Positions 18,346-28,369 of a stretch of DNA of 64,000 nucleotides are shown here, piece by piece (position 1 is the stretch's first letter; each line of letters begins with the position of its first letter). The DNA lies in assembly GCF_000238355.1 (NCBI RefSeq), contig NZ_AHCA01000005.1, positions 124,001 through 188,000 of the forward strand, read 5' to 3'. The position numbers and the translations under genes are program-made. This stretch comes from Pseudoalteromonas haloplanktis ATCC 14393 (GTDB lineage Bacteria; Pseudomonadota; Gammaproteobacteria; Enterobacterales; Alteromonadaceae). The notes below the pieces were generated by a model. It saw only the letters and a program-made list of their open reading frames with translations. It was not told the DNA's origin and ran no database searches.

Positions 18346-19391
18346 GTGAGTTAAATTACTTATATGGTGCGCCATTATCTAAGGCCGACTTTAAAACCAC
18401 AGCGGAAGACTTTATGGTCGATGAAGACTTAGGTATAGAGTTTACTGGTAGTGGGGAACATGTATGTTTACAAGTGGTAAAAAAGGGCGAAAACACCCAG
18501 TATGTTGCTAAATTACTTGCCCAAAAAGCCGGGATTTCACCACGAGATGTAAGTTACGCAGGAATGAAAGATCGTCATGGTGTCTGTAGCCAATGGTTTA
18601 GTGTGCCAGTGCCGATTAAAAAAGACATTGATTTTACCGAATTAAATAGTGATTCCGTATTTATTATTGCCCAGCAGCGTCATAACCGTAAATTACGTAC
18701 GGGCTGTCACAAAGGAAATAAATTTACTATTACGCTTAGAAATGTCACACAGCCGTTAGATATCCTTTGTAGAATTAATGCTGTACGTGCAGGTGTACCT
18801 AATTACTTTGGTGAGCAACGTTTTGGTCACGATGGTCATAATCTTGAAATGGCCAAGCGAATGTTTGCTGGTGAGCGTATTCGCGATAAAAAGTTACGCG
18901 GTTTAATTATCTCTGCGGCACGCTCTTATGTATTTAATCAAATTGTGAATTTGCGCGTTGCTGAGCATGGTTTAGCTAAAACTATGCACCGTGAAGTATT
19001 TATGCTCAGTGGTAGTAATGCATTTTTTGAGGATGCAATTAGCGATGAGAATATCGCACGGCTTGCCTCTGGCGATATTATGATGTCTGCACCTTTGGTT
19101 GGTAAAAGTGAAAAAGGCCTCACTGAGCAAGAAAAAATATGGTTGGAACCTTATAAACAATGGTGTGAAGGACTTGGTGAGCTAGGGCTTAAAAACGAGC
19201 GGAGAATGCTGCGTTTGATACCACAAGATTTAACCGTTACAACGATTGATGACACCACCATTAAATTAAGCTTTGCTTTACCTAAAGGTACTTTTGCCAC
19301 GGCGCTGTTACGTGAGCTGGTGGATTACACCGATGCAAGTCCCCGTGTTTATAAAGAAAAGGACGCTGAAAATGAAAATATTGTTAAGTAA
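18342..19391 (+). CDS. truD: tRNA pseudouridine(13) synthase TruD
   Basis: Isomerises U13 of tRNA-Glu to pseudouridine. The 349-residue protein includes the catalytic Asp in [16 protein letters not shown] (about residue 80). NYFGEQRFG and the C-terminal [11 protein letters not shown] are also family signatures. The start overlaps the ispF stop (ATGA), and the 3' end overlaps surE by 20 bases, as in E. coli. Confidence 0.96.
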   Translation: MSELNYLYGAPLSKADFKTTAEDFMVDEDLGIEFTGSGEHVCLQVVKKGENTQYVAKLLAQKAGISPRDVSYAGMKDRHGVCSQWFSVPVPIKKDIDFTELNSDSVFIIAQQRHNRKLRTGCHKGNKFTITLRNVTQPLDILCRINAVRAGVPNYFGEQRFGHDGHNLEMAKRMFAGERIRDKKLRGLIISAARSYVFNQIVNLRVAEHGLAKTMHREVFMLSGSNAFFEDAISDENIARLASGDIMMSAPLVGKSEKGLTEQEKIWLEPYKQWCEGLGELGLKNERRMLRLIPQDLTVTTIDDTTIKLSFALPKGTFATALLRELVDYTDASPRVYKEKDAENENIVK

Positions 19392-20136
19392 TGATGATGG
19401 CGTAAATGCAAAAGGGATTGCGGTGTTATACCAAGCATTAACGCAAATTGCTGATGTTACTTTGGTTGCACCTGACCGCAATTGTAGTGGTGCGAGCAAT
19501 TCTCTGACGCTTATGAATCCACTGCGAGCAACCACACTTGATAATGGATTTATTTCTGTCAATGGCACGCCAACTGATTGTGTGCATTTAGGAGTGAATG
19601 AGTTACTTAATGAAAAGCCTGATTTAGTGGTGGCGGGAATCAATCATGGCGCAAATTTAGGTGACGATACGTTATATTCAGGCACTGTTGCCGCAGCAAC
19701 AGAAGGTCGTCATTTAGGCCTACCAGCCGTGGCTGTATCGTTATGCTCTAAAGAAGGGGAACACTTTGAAACGGCTGCGGCAGTGACAGTCAGTATTATT
19801 AAAGAGCTGACTTCACATCCATTACCGAAAGATCAAATTATTAATATCAATGTACCAGACATTCCGCTAGCAGAGCTTAAAGGCGTGCAAGTTACCCGAC
19901 TAGGGGCTCGCCACAAAGCCGAAACCATGACAAAACAACAAGATCCTTGGGGGCGTGATATTTATTGGTATGGTGTTTTGGGCGCTGAAAGTGATGCTGG
20001 TGAGGGCACTGATTTTTTCGCAATTAATAATGGTTATGCCTCAGTAACCCCATTAAGTGTCGATATGACTGCTAAAGACAGCTTAGCTGCGGTAAGTGAT
20101 TGGCTGAAAACAATGGAGATCAATGGTGCTGGCTAA
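19372..20136 (+). CDS. surE: 5'-/3'-nucleotidase SurE
   Basis: Metal-dependent survival-protein phosphatase acting on nucleoside monophosphates and polyphosphate. The 254-residue product starts [15 protein letters not shown] with the Asp-Asp metal site at 8-9. It also has the [11 protein letters not shown] and [16 protein letters not shown] segments ([20 protein letters not shown]). I set the start at the ATG at 19372; the upstream frame is out-of-frame truD sequence. It overlaps truD by 20 bases and pcm by 14. Confidence 0.95.
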   Translation: MKILLSNDDGVNAKGIAVLYQALTQIADVTLVAPDRNCSGASNSLTLMNPLRATTLDNGFISVNGTPTDCVHLGVNELLNEKPDLVVAGINHGANLGDDTLYSGTVAAATEGRHLGLPAVAVSLCSKEGEHFETAAAVTVSIIKELTSHPLPKDQIININVPDIPLAELKGVQVTRLGARHKAETMTKQQDPWGRDIYWYGVLGAESDAGEGTDFFAINNGYASVTPLSVDMTAKDSLAAVSDWLKTMEINGAG

Positions 20137-20764
20137 TTATACTCGCAGTGCGCGCGCGCTGGCCGAATTATTACAGCGTGAAGGAGTTGAAGATAGTGTG
20201 GTACTTAGTGCCATTGCTGACATTCCTCGGCATTTGTTTATTGATGATGTGCTTAAACACAAAGCCTACCAAAATACGGCATTACCAATAGGCCAAGGTC
20301 AAACAATTTCGCAGCCTTATATCGTTGCGAGGATGACGGAGCTGCTGCGTTTAGCGGGAGTACGTGAAAAAGTACTCGAAATTGGTACTGGTTCTGGTTA
20401 TCAAACGGCGATACTGGCTAAAACCTTTACAAAAGTATTTTCGGTGGAACGAATTAAAGCGTTACAATGGCAAGCTAAGCGCCGTTTACATAATCTAGAT
20501 CTTTATAATGTGTCTATGAAGCACGGCGATGGCTGGCAAGGTTGGCAATCGCAAGCCCCATTTGATGGCATTATTGTCACTGCTGCTGCATCGCAGGTAC
20601 CGCAAGCATTACTTGAGCAACTCAGTGATGGCGGGGTGATGATTGCACCAATAGGAAATGAAGAACAACAACTGGTTATGGTTGTGCGCGAAGGCGAAAA
20701 ATTTACTCAACATGTTATTGCGCCAGTTAGGTTTGTACCTTTGGTTCCTGGCGATATTGAATAG
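20123..20764 (+). CDS. pcm: Protein-L-isoaspartate O-methyltransferase
   Basis: Repairs isoaspartyl damage by SAM-dependent carboxyl methylation. The 213-residue protein has the SAM motif [14 protein letters not shown], the substrate-loop [15 protein letters not shown], and the post-motif [21 protein letters not shown]. The surE-pcm-nlpD-rpoS order is classical. The start at 20123 overlaps the end of surE. Confidence 0.96.
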   Translation: MVLANYTRSARALAELLQREGVEDSVVLSAIADIPRHLFIDDVLKHKAYQNTALPIGQGQTISQPYIVARMTELLRLAGVREKVLEIGTGSGYQTAILAKTFTKVFSVERIKALQWQAKRRLHNLDLYNVSMKHGDGWQGWQSQAPFDGIIVTAAASQVPQALLEQLSDGGVMIAPIGNEEQQLVMVVREGEKFTQHVIAPVRFVPLVPGDIE

Positions 20765-20773
20765 GAAGTCACT

Positions 20774-21352
20774 TTGAAATTGTTTACCAAGTTGTATGAT
20801 ATGGCATTAGTGTGGGCGAAACATCGCCACGCAGAGCGTTATTTAGCAGGGATGAGTTTTGCTGAATCAGTTATTTTTCCTATTCCACCGGATGTTATGC
20901 TTGCGCCTATGTCGCTTGCACAACCGAGTAAAGCATGGCGTTACGCTACCTTTGCTACGGTTGCGTCAGTACTTGGTGGGGTATTTGGTTATTTATTAGG
21001 GTTTTGGTTATTTGAGCCTGTTGTCGAGCCTTTGATTGCGCAAATGGGTTGGCAGGAAAAGTTTAATACTGCCCTAAGTTGGTTTAAAGATTATGGTGTG
21101 TGGGTGGTGTTTTTAGCTGGCTTCTCACCAATACCTTATAAGGTATTTACTATTGGTGCGGGGCTTTTACAAATGGCCTTCCTACCTTTTCTATTAGCTT
21201 CAGCGGTTGGGCGTGGCGCACGATTCTTTTTAGTCTCAGCACTAATGAAGTGGGGAGGAGTAAAAATGGAGCAAAAATTACGTCAATATGTAGAAGCACT
21301 TGGCTGGGGATTAGTGATTTTAGTGGTGGTAGCGTACTTTTTACTACGTTAA
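20774..21352 (+). CDS. yqaA: DedA/SNARE-associated family membrane protein (YqaA type)
   Basis: A 192-residue inner-membrane protein, probably of the polyprenyl-phosphate or lipid-transporting DedA superfamily. It has the MSFAESVIFPIPPDVML amphipathic entry motif and the GFSPIPYKVFTIGAGLLQM block. About four hydrophobic segments end in LGWGLVILVVVAYFLL. The start codon is TTG at 20774, supported by AGGAAG 6-11 bases upstream. It is inserted between pcm and nlpD, an arrangement seen in other marine gammaproteobacteria. The symbol is by similarity only. Confidence 0.85.
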   Translation: MKLFTKLYDMALVWAKHRHAERYLAGMSFAESVIFPIPPDVMLAPMSLAQPSKAWRYATFATVASVLGGVFGYLLGFWLFEPVVEPLIAQMGWQEKFNTALSWFKDYGVWVVFLAGFSPIPYKVFTIGAGLLQMAFLPFLLASAVGRGARFFLVSALMKWGGVKMEQKLRQYVEALGWGLVILVVVAYFLLR

Positions 21353-21393
21353 GCGTTAAAAACCACAATTATTAATACAAGGAGCAAAACACT

Positions 21394-22217
21394 ATGAATA
21401 GCCGGTACATTTTCTATGTTACTTTATTTACAAGTGTTTTGCTCAGTGCTTGCTCTTCTCGTCAAGCGCCAGCTCCAGTAAGTAGTTTAAATACTTCTGT
21501 TAAGCCTTATACCAGTAAAGTGAACATCAATGGCGATCGTTATGTTGTAAAAAAGGCGATACACTTTACTCAATCGCTTTCAGCGCCCAACAAGATTTTC
21601 GCATGTTGGCAAAAAACAATGATATTCCAGCTCCTTACATGATCCATCCAGGTCAAGTTATTTCGTTTAAAAAACCATCAATAAAAACGAAAAAGCAGAA
21701 AAAATATACGAATTCGAGTAAAAAGTCTACAAAAGAAATACAAAAAAATAACAAAAAATTAAAAAAAGAGCTTGATCAGCCAAAACAACGAGAGTATGTT
21801 CAAAAACAAGCCAGTAAAAAAGTTAGTAATACCAACAGTTTGGTTTCAGGAAAGGTACATTGGTCTTGGCCTGCTAAAGGGGCTGTAACACAGCGGTTTT
21901 CAACTAAAGAAAATGGCTACAAAGGTTTACAGATTACTAATAAAAAAGGTGTGGCTGTGGTTGCTGCCGCACAAGGAACAGTCGTATACGCGGGAAATGC
22001 ACTTAGAGGGTACGGTAATTTAATCATTTTGAAACATAATGATGATTATCTTAGTGCTTATGCACATAACTCTAAGTTATTAGTGAAAGAAAAACAGGAT
22101 GTGAAAGCTGGGCAAAAAATCGCAGAGATTGGCAGTTCAGATTCTGACGTGACGGCATTACGTTTTGAGATCCGTTATCGAGGACAGGCTGTTAATCCCG
22201 AAAAGTATTTGCCTTAG
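21394..22217 (+). pseudogene. nlpD: NlpD murein-hydrolase activator, interrupted by a -1 frameshift
   Basis: Outer-membrane lipoprotein that activates amidase AmiC at the septum. The first frame (21394-21642) gives a lipoprotein signal (SVLLSACSS, lipobox Cys near residue 20) and the start of a LysM domain (NGDRYVVKK), then nonsense. Moving to the -1 frame at 21555 continues it perfectly: GDTLYSIAF, DFRMLAKNNDIPAPYMIHPGQ, a Lys-rich linker, and the LytM/M23 domain to 22217 (GAVTQRFS, GNALRGYGNLIILKH, ALRFEIRYRGQAVNPEKYLP). The M23 metal ligands look degenerate, as is normal for NlpD. The merged product would be about 274 residues. The cause is six A's where seven are needed. A mutation, a sequencing error or productive slippage all fit; see the slippery-site entry. 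Confidence 0.85.
21549..21555 (+). other. A AAA AAG slippery heptamer in nlpD
   Basis: The incoming codons are GTA AAA AAG GCG, so the heptamer A AAA AAG is in the same phase as the dnaX programmed -1 frameshift site. After a -1 slip the next codon is GGC, giving KK-GDTLYS as LysM requires. A 5-bp inverted repeat (GCGAT/ATCGC) follows directly, but it is weak. No clear upstream Shine-Dalgarno-like stimulator is present. Confidence 0.6.
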
Positions 22218-22273
22218 CTATCGGGTATTGATCATAGTGATATAAGATCACTTATTTGCTTGAGGGTACGCTC

Positions 22274-23257
22274 ATGGGTAACACAGCAAAAATAGAGAAA
22301 ACGAAAGACGCGGTTGATGATAAATTTGATGATATAGTGGTAGACGATGCTGCTTCTGAATTATTAGATGACGTCGATAAAGATGATGAAATATTTGCTA
22401 AAGAGGAAATAACTAAAAATTTAGATGCGACTCAACTCTATTTAGGAGAGATTGGTTTTTCACCATTATTGAGCGCTGAAGAAGAAGTGTTTTTTGCCCG
22501 CAAAGCGTTGAAAGGCTGTGAAGCCTCCCGCAAACGCATGATTGAAAGTAACTTACGTTTAGTTGTAAAAATTGCCCGCCGTTATAATAATCGAGGCTTA
22601 GCGCTACTGGATTTAATTGAAGAAGGTAACCTAGGCTTAATTCGCGCTGTTGAAAAATTTGACCCTGAGCGTGGTTTTAGATTTTCTACCTATGCTACTT
22701 GGTGGATCCGTCAAACCATTGAACGTGCCATCATGAATCAAACTCGCACCATTCGTTTACCAATCCATGTTGTAAAAGAATTGAATGTTTATTTACGTAC
22801 TGCTCGTGAGTTAACTCAAAAGCTTGATCATGAACCGACTGCCGAAGAAATTGCCGCCTCTTTAGATAAGCCCGTTGAAGACGTAACTAAAATGCTGCGT
22901 TTAAATGAGAAAATTACTTCTGTAGATACGCCAATTGGTGGCGAAAATGATAAAGCATTACTTGATATTATTGCCGATGAAAAAGGCTTTGGTCCAGAAG
23001 GCGAAGTACAAAACAATGATATTAATAAGCATATTGTTGATTGGTTAGGTGAGTTAAACCCTAAACAACGTGAAGTGCTTGCGCGTCGCTTTGGTTTATT
23101 AGGCTATGAGCCGTCAACGCTTGAAGATGTTGGCCGTGAGATTGGTTTAACACGTGAGCGAGTAAGACAAATTCAAGTTGAAGCGCTGCGTCGTTTAAAA
23201 GATATTTTACAGCATGAAGGATTAAGTACTGATAGCTTATTTGATCAGTTCTCATAA
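22274..23257 (+). CDS. rpoS: RNA polymerase sigma factor RpoS
   Basis: Stationary-phase/general-stress sigma factor, 327 residues. An acidic N-terminus precedes region 1.2 ([16 protein letters not shown]), region 2 ([46 protein letters not shown]), region 3 and region 4 ([19 protein letters not shown]). The start is ATG at 22274, with GAGGG 7-11 bases upstream; the frame could extend to a TTG at 22256. It lies directly after nlpD, where its main promoter is normally found in E. coli. A frameshift in nlpD could therefore also affect upstream translation without touching rpoS coding. Confidence 0.96.
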   Translation: MGNTAKIEKTKDAVDDKFDDIVVDDAASELLDDVDKDDEIFAKEEITKNLDATQLYLGEIGFSPLLSAEEEVFFARKALKGCEASRKRMIESNLRLVVKIARRYNNRGLALLDLIEEGNLGLIRAVEKFDPERGFRFSTYATWWIRQTIERAIMNQTRTIRLPIHVVKELNVYLRTARELTQKLDHEPTAEEIAASLDKPVEDVTKMLRLNEKITSVDTPIGGENDKALLDIIADEKGFGPEGEVQNNDINKHIVDWLGELNPKQREVLARRFGLLGYEPSTLEDVGREIGLTRERVRQIQVEALRRLKDILQHEGLSTDSLFDQFS

Positions 23258-23307
23258 CGACTAGCACAGTAGTAATAGACACAAAACACACACAGAAAAT
23301 AATTATT

Positions 23308-23342
23308 AAAAAGCTGAAGAGCAAAACTCTTCAGCTTTTTTT
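23308..23342. terminator. Bidirectional terminator between rpoS and mutS
   Basis: A 14-bp perfect stem (AAAAAGCTGAAGAG / CTCTTCAGCTTTTT) with a CAAAA loop, A-rich on the left and T-rich on the right, sits between two convergent genes. It should work for both. Confidence 0.9.
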
Positions 23343-23358
23343 GTGGTTTTTTCTTATC

Positions 23359-25929
23359 TTAAAGTAAGGCTTTTAATTTATAAAGTAGCGCGTGAGCTTG
23401 GCGCGGGCTTAAGTCATCAATATCAATTTCAGCAAGCTGGGTTTCTACTTGCGACGGCTCAGCTTCGAATAATGAAGGTTGCACGGCATTGATGTCTGCG
23501 GTGACTGGCTGATGATTCTCGAGCATTTTAAGCTTTTGTTTTGCTTGTTTTATAACTGCTTTTGGCACGCCAGCCAGAGCCGCTACTTGTAGGCCAAAAC
23601 TTTTACTTGCAGCGCCATCAAGCACGGTATGCATAAAAGCAATGGTGTCGTTATGCTCTATGGCATCTAGATGAACATTGACCAGTCCAGCTTGTTGCTC
23701 GGCAAGTTCTGTCAGTTCAAAATAGTGCGTTGCAAACAATGTTTTAGCTGATATTTTTGACGCTAAATGATCAGCTGTCGCATAGGCGAGAGACAGACCA
23801 TCGTAAGTACTGGTGCCACGGCCTATTTCATCCATTAATACCAGCGATTGCGCCGTGGCATTATTTAAAATGGTGGCTGTTTCTGTCATTTCGACCATAA
23901 AGGTTGAGCGCCCTGATGCTAAATCATCACTGGCACCAATACGTGTAAATATGCGGTCAATATTACCTATTTTAGCGCTGTCTGCGCTCACGTAACTACC
24001 AATGTGAGCCATGAGCACAATGAGAGCCGTTTGACGCATATAAGTTGATTTACCGCCCATATTTGGCCCTGTGATAATCAACATTTTGCGTTGTGCATTA
24101 AGTTCTACAGGGTTGGCTATAAATGGGTCTTTCATGACTTGCTCAACAACTGGGTGGCGCCCCTGTTTGATGCTGATATCGTCACTATCACAAAGTTCTG
24201 GTTTGGCGTAATTAAGTGCAATAGCGCGCTCAGCTAAGTTATTCAGCACATCTAAATCAGCCAGTGCGGCAGCCATAATTTGTAGCTGCTCAATGTGCGG
24301 CGCTATAAACTCAAACAATTGTTCGTACAGCTGCTTTTCAAGTGCGAGTGCTTTTGATTGGCTGCCTAATACTTTGTCTTCATGTTCTTTAAGCTCTGGA
24401 ATTATATAGCGTTCATTATTTTTAAGTGTTTGCCTGCGAATATAATCTGCCGGTACTAAGTGTGCATTGGCACGGCTAACTTCAATAAAGAAGCCATGTA
24501 CACGGTTATAGCCAATTTTGAGCGTGCTGATACCAGTACGTTCGCGTTCACGCTGTTCAAGCTGCTCGAGTATATCAGTTGCACCTTGGCTTAATGATCG
24601 CCACTCATCGAGTTCATTATTGTATCCAGGGGCGATTACGCCGCCATCACGAATTAATACCGGTGGGTTTTCAATGACGGCTTGTTCGAGTAATTGTTGT
24701 AACTCAGGTAATTCTGGTGATTGCGCGATAATTTGGCTAATACGTGGATCGCTAGCATCGGCTAATAATTGGTGTAATGGTGCAAGGGCTTGTAGTGCAC
24801 TGCGCAGGCGGGTTAAGTCACGCGGGCGGGCGGTCCACAAGGCTAAGCGAGCAATAACGCGCTCGATATCGCCTATTTGTTTGAGCGACTCATGTAGCTC
24901 GCCACACAGTTGTACATCAATAATGGCACTAATGGCATTAAGGCGCGCATTTAGCTCAGGCTTGGATCGTATTGGAGTATGAATACGGCGCTTTAATAGC
25001 CGCGATCCCATTGCCGTTGCTGTTTTATCAAGTATTTGTGCTAGGGTGTTTTCAAATCCGCCGGATAGATTGACGGTCAGCTCTAAGTTTTTACGTGTGG
25101 CGGCATCTAAAATAACCGCATGTTCATTATGCTCTAAAGTGATGGCACGAATATGTGGTAAAGCAATGCGTTGGGTATCTTTGACATATTGCATTAAGCA
25201 ACCAGCTGCAACCAATGCGGTTTTTGCTTTATCAACGCCAAAACCGATTAAATCTTTAGTGCCAAATTGCTCACATAACAAATGCTGGGCTGTGTCTAAA
25301 TCAAACTCCCACTCAGGGCGTCGACGAATACCTTTAATATGTTCAATTAAATGAAAGTTAGTAAAGTCTTCACTATAAAGTAGTTCGGCTGGTGCTAAGC
25401 GTTGTAAAGTAGAACTAAACGCTTCCTCAGTATGTACTTCAACAATATTAAAACGACCTGAGTTAATGTCTAAGTAAGCGATGCCATACACGCCTTTTTT
25501 ACTTTGCCAAACACTGGTTAGTAAATTGTCTTGGCGTTCTTGTAATAATGCTTCATCAGAAATTGTGCCTGGGGTGACAATGCGTACCACCTTACGCTCA
25601 ACGGGGCCTTTGCTCGTTGCAGGGTCGCCTATTTGCTCACATATTGCGACTGATTCACCCATTTGTACCAAGCGGGCTAAATAGTTTTCTACGGCGTGAT
25701 AGGGTACGCCGGCCATTGGAATAGGATCTCCGCCAGCTTTACCGCGGTGCGTTTGCGAAATATCGAGCAGTTGCGCTGCGCGCTTAGCATCATCAAAAAA
25801 TAGCTCATAAAAGTCGCCCATGCGATAAAACAGTAGAATATCACGATGCTCCGATTTTATTTTTAGATACTGCTGCATCATTGGCGTTTGTTGATTTATA
25901 GTGTGTGGTGCATAAAGATCGAACGACAT
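23359..25929 (-). CDS. mutS: DNA mismatch-repair protein MutS
   Basis: Recognises base mismatches and recruits MutL. The 856-residue protein has the mismatch-binding Phe motif ([11 protein letters not shown], near residue 35) and the Walker A loop GPNMGGKST (about 614-622). [12 protein letters not shown] and the [11 protein letters not shown] helix follow. The C-terminus ([17 protein letters not shown]) fits the tetramerisation region. I prefer the ATG at 25929 to the TTG at 25941. Divergent from pncC-recA, with 21 bases between the starts. Confidence 0.96.
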   Translation of the reverse strand: MSFDLYAPHTINQQTPMMQQYLKIKSEHRDILLFYRMGDFYELFFDDAKRAAQLLDISQTHRGKAGGDPIPMAGVPYHAVENYLARLVQMGESVAICEQIGDPATSKGPVERKVVRIVTPGTISDEALLQERQDNLLTSVWQSKKGVYGIAYLDINSGRFNIVEVHTEEAFSSTLQRLAPAELLYSEDFTNFHLIEHIKGIRRRPEWEFDLDTAQHLLCEQFGTKDLIGFGVDKAKTALVAAGCLMQYVKDTQRIALPHIRAITLEHNEHAVILDAATRKNLELTVNLSGGFENTLAQILDKTATAMGSRLLKRRIHTPIRSKPELNARLNAISAIIDVQLCGELHESLKQIGDIERVIARLALWTARPRDLTRLRSALQALAPLHQLLADASDPRISQIIAQSPELPELQQLLEQAVIENPPVLIRDGGVIAPGYNNELDEWRSLSQGATDILEQLEQRERERTGISTLKIGYNRVHGFFIEVSRANAHLVPADYIRRQTLKNNERYIIPELKEHEDKVLGSQSKALALEKQLYEQLFEFIAPHIEQLQIMAAALADLDVLNNLAERAIALNYAKPELCDSDDISIKQGRHPVVEQVMKDPFIANPVELNAQRKMLIITGPNMGGKSTYMRQTALIVLMAHIGSYVSADSAKIGNIDRIFTRIGASDDLASGRSTFMVEMTETATILNNATAQSLVLMDEIGRGTSTYDGLSLAYATADHLASKISAKTLFATHYFELTELAEQQAGLVNVHLDAIEHNDTIAFMHTVLDGAASKSFGLQVAALAGVPKAVIKQAKQKLKMLENHQPVTADINAVQPSLFEAEPSQVETQLAEIDIDDLSPRQAHALLYKLKALL

Positions 25930-25950
25930 GTATTTACCCAAAGGCTGAAT

Positions 25951-26439
25951 ATGGAATTACATCAAGAGATTAAAACACTTGCTGCGCAATTAGGCGCTAT
26001 TTTAACGGATAAACGCTTGTGGATCACTAGTGCTGAATCATGTACTGGTGGAGGAGTAAGTTATGCATTAACAGATACCCCAGGCAGCTCAACTTATATA
26101 GATCGCGCATTTGTCACTTATAGTAATCAAGCCAAGCAAGATTTACTAGGTGTCGATGAGCAAACCTTAGCTTTATATGGGGCTGTGAGCGAGCAAACAG
26201 TTTTGCAAATGGCAGCGGGTGCCTGTAAAGCGGCTGGAGCTGATATTTCCGTTGCAGTATCGGGGGTGGCAGGTCCAGGCGGCGGCAGTAAAGAAAAACC
26301 CGTCGGGTTAGTGTGGTTTTGTATTCAGATTGGCGATAAACAGTATCCGAGCCAACAGATATTTGCAGGTGATAGAGCGCAGGTTAGATTGCAAGCTATT
26401 GTTTATTCTTTAAAAACTGTTATTGAAAAGATAAATTGA
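25951..26439 (+). CDS. pncC: Nicotinamide-nucleotide amidohydrolase PncC (CinA C-terminal domain)
   Basis: A 162-residue CinA-type deamidase that converts NMN to nicotinate mononucleotide for NAD recycling. Motifs: [18 protein letters not shown] (catalytic Ser in the SCTGG loop), [15 protein letters not shown] and [18 protein letters not shown] chose the ATG at 25951; the longer frame from 25888 would run into mutS. It precedes recA by 68 bases, the usual order, with an SOS box in the gap. Confidence 0.93.
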   Translation: MELHQEIKTLAAQLGAILTDKRLWITSAESCTGGGVSYALTDTPGSSTYIDRAFVTYSNQAKQDLLGVDEQTLALYGAVSEQTVLQMAAGACKAAGADISVAVSGVAGPGGGSKEKPVGLVWFCIQIGDKQYPSQQIFAGDRAQVRLQAIVYSLKTVIEKIN

Positions 26440-26453
26440 TAAAATTAACTTGA

Positions 26454-26473
26454 TACTGTGATTTCATACAGTA
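26454..26473. promoter_or_regulatory. LexA (SOS) box of recA
   Basis: TACTGT-N8-ACAGTA, a full symmetric match to CTGT-N8-ACAG, lies 34 bases upstream of the recA ATG. It predicts LexA repression and DNA-damage induction. Confidence 0.95.
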
Positions 26474-26507
26474 TACTTGTCTGCATTAGCCGGATTTGGA
26501 GAGTAAA

Positions 26508-27554
26508 ATGAACGATAACAAACAAAAAGCGTTGGACGCTGCTTTATCTCAAATTGAACGTCAATTTGGTAAAGGCTCAATTATGAAATTGGGTGACAAC
26601 AAAGCATTAGATATTGATGCTATATCAACAGGCTCTCTGGGCATTGATATCGCATTAGGCATAGGTGGTTTACCTATGGGTCGTATTGTTGAGGTATATG
26701 GTCCTGAATCATCAGGTAAAACTACGCTAACACTACAAGTTATCGCAGAAGCACAAAAAGAAGGCAAAACCTGTGCATTCGTAGATGCTGAGCACGCACT
26801 TGATCCAATTTACGCACAAAAATTAGGTGTAAATATTGATGATCTACTAGTTTCGCAACCAGATACCGGTGAGCAAGCACTTGAAATTTGTGACATGTTA
26901 GTACGTTCAAGCGCTGTTGATGTGGTTATTGTCGACTCTGTTGCAGCACTTACACCAAAAGCAGAAATTGAAGGCGACATGGGTGATTCACACATGGGCT
27001 TACAAGCACGCTTAATGTCGCAAGCATTGCGTAAGCTAACCGGTAACATCAAACGCTCTAACACTTTATGTATTTTCATTAACCAAATCCGTATGAAAAT
27101 TGGTGTTATGTTTGGTAACCCAGAAACCACAACGGGTGGTAATGCTCTTAAATTCTACGCCTCAGTACGTTTAGATATTCGCCGTATTGGTTCTGTGAAA
27201 GAGGGCGATGAAGTCGTGGGTAATGAGACCCGCGTTAAAGTGGTAAAAAATAAAGTTGCACCACCGTTTAAACAAGCTGAATTTATCATTATGTACGGCG
27301 AAGGTATCTCTAAACATGGTGAACTAATTGATTTAGGTGTTAAGCATAAGCTAGTTGAAAAAGCCGGTGCTTGGTACAGCTATAATGGTAGTAAAGTTGG
27401 TCAAGGTAAATCAAATTCAATTAAGTTTTTGAAAGAAAACCCTGAGATCTCTGATGAAATTGAAGGCAAGTTACGTGACATGCTGTTACTAAAAGCGACC
27501 ATTAAGCCAGATGATAATGAAGATGTTTTATTAGCGGATGGTGCTGAGCTTTAA
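26508..27554 (+). CDS. recA: Recombinase RecA
   Basis: Strand-exchange ATPase and LexA coprotease, 348 residues. Walker A is GPESSGKTT (about 67-75). VDAEHALDP, Walker [11 protein letters not shown], loop L2 ([21 protein letters not shown]) and IKFLKENPE follow. The ATG at 26508 is preceded by GGAGAG; the frame reaches 26496, but the family start is [14 protein letters not shown] strong terminator follows, and no recX is seen after it: the next 800 bases hold repeats and a transposase scar. Confidence 0.97.
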   Translation: MNDNKQKALDAALSQIERQFGKGSIMKLGDNKALDIDAISTGSLGIDIALGIGGLPMGRIVEVYGPESSGKTTLTLQVIAEAQKEGKTCAFVDAEHALDPIYAQKLGVNIDDLLVSQPDTGEQALEICDMLVRSSAVDVVIVDSVAALTPKAEIEGDMGDSHMGLQARLMSQALRKLTGNIKRSNTLCIFINQIRMKIGVMFGNPETTTGGNALKFYASVRLDIRRIGSVKEGDEVVGNETRVKVVKNKVAPPFKQAEFIIMYGEGISKHGELIDLGVKHKLVEKAGAWYSYNGSKVGQGKSNSIKFLKENPEISDEIEGKLRDMLLLKATIKPDDNEDVLLADGAEL

Positions 27555-27594
27555 CTACATGAAATAAGCCCGCTTTGACCCGAGCTTAATTGTC

Positions 27595-27629
27595 AAAAAG
27601 CCACTAAATGTATGTTTAGTGGCTTTTTT
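27595..27629 (+). terminator. Rho-independent terminator of recA
   Basis: AAAAAGCCACTAAA and TTTAGTGGCTTTTTT pair around a TGTATG loop, ending in a T-run, 40 bases past the recA stop. Confidence 0.92.
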
Positions 27630-27670
27630 GTGTATTTTTGTTACCAATAGCCAATCTACAGAGGCCGCTA

Positions 27671-27832
27671 ATACCAATCGTGTTAAGTTACTGATCATTT
27701 ATAGCGACAGATAAATGGAGTGATAACAAGGCATAAATTTTGATATGTAGTTGTTCTACATGAAAAATTTATAACGCAGTTAGCGCTTTATTTAGCCCGC
27801 TAGAATGGTTAAATATTTAAGTCGATTGGTAT
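27671..27832. mobile_element. 162-bp MITE-like element
   Basis: Perfect 10-bp terminal inverted repeats, ATACCAATCG at 27671-27680 and CGATTGGTAT at 27823-27832. They enclose AT-rich DNA with no gene but an internal palindrome (ATGTAGTTGTTCTACAT). TA dinucleotides within the ends would fit a TA-targeting (IS630/Tc1-like) transposase, which is inference. It resembles dispersed elements in Pseudoalteromonas and Shewanella genomes. It lies immediately upstream of a transposase remnant of another family. Confidence 0.7.
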
Positions 27833-27842
27833 AAGTTGCTCA

Positions 27843-28136
27843 GTGAGTCGTAATCGTTATGTTTGTAGCTTAAGTGGAGAACATCAGATAAAGGCTGCGG
27901 AGCAAAAAAAAAGCGGCCTAGGCCGCTTGGCAGCAAATGAAATACGGCTGAGTGAATGGGGTAAAAAACGATACAAACGACGAGGTGAAACAGTCGAAAG
28001 AAGTTTCGCGGATGCAAAACAACATCATGGGCACCGTTATTGTAGATACAGAGGAATAAAGAATGTCAGTGCGCAATGCTTATTGGCAGCAGCCTGTCAG
28101 AATATGAAGAAAATGGCGTTAATGAAGGCAGCCTAG
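27843..28136 (+). pseudogene. C-terminal remnant of an IS1182-type transposase
   Basis: From about 27930 the frame encodes a DDE transposase C-terminus: RLSEWGKKRYKRRGETVERS, then FADAKQHHGHRYCRYRG, QCLLAAACQNMKKMAL and a stop. The catalytic Glu is in ETVERSFADAK. The rest of the protein (several hundred residues) is missing. The leading 29 codons include an in-frame 18-bp palindrome (27911-27928) that does not belong to the transposase. It is a non-functional scar. Confidence 0.75.
27911..27928. repeat. 18-bp perfect palindrome, copy 1
   Basis: AAGCGGCCTAGGCCGCTT, fully self-complementary, inside the transposase remnant. An identical copy is at 28325-28342. Confidence 0.85.
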
Positions 28137-28262
28137 CCTAAGATGAGCGTAATAAATCTCAAAATCCCTCTAAGACCCCGTCATACGGCGGTAAATTCAA
28201 GAAAAGTCACATCAGCACTAAAACGCAAAGAATAATAATAACAACAGAAAAATATCGCGATC

Positions 28263-28277
28263 GCAGCCTTCGGCTGC
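28263..28277. repeat. Short GC-rich hairpin
   Basis: GCAGCC-TTC-GGCTGC, a 6-bp stem with a 3-base loop, REP-like. It lies in the 233-base gene-free interval between the transposase scar and the porin gene; the rest of that interval holds only the terminator and palindrome copy 2. Confidence 0.55.
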
Positions 28278-28286
28278 TCAAAAATA

Positions 28287-28314
28287 ATAAACCCTGCAAA
28301 AAAGCAGGGTTTAT
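28287..28314 (-). terminator. Terminator of the porin gene
   Basis: ATAAACCCTGC / GCAGGGTTTAT, an 11-bp perfect stem around six A's. Read on the minus strand it is followed by TATTTTTGA, so it should end the porin transcript 56 bases past its stop. Confidence 0.75.
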
Positions 28315-28324
28315 CGTCAATCTG

Positions 28325-28342
28325 AAGCGGCCTAGGCCGCTT
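28325..28342. repeat. 18-bp perfect palindrome, copy 2
   Basis: Second exact copy of AAGCGGCCTAGGCCGCTT, 396 bases from the first, between the porin stop and its terminator. Confidence 0.85.
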
Positions 28343-28369
28343 AAGGAAGTAATAAAATGTGCTATTCGT

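Noticed and set aside
24518..24982. 154-codon plus-strand frame opposite mutS
   Set aside because: Fully antisense to mutS, with Ser/Arg-rich composition typical of a shadow frame.
27595..28369. Possible recX gene after recA
   Set aside because: A strong terminator follows recA and all frames here are short or belong to the transposase scar.
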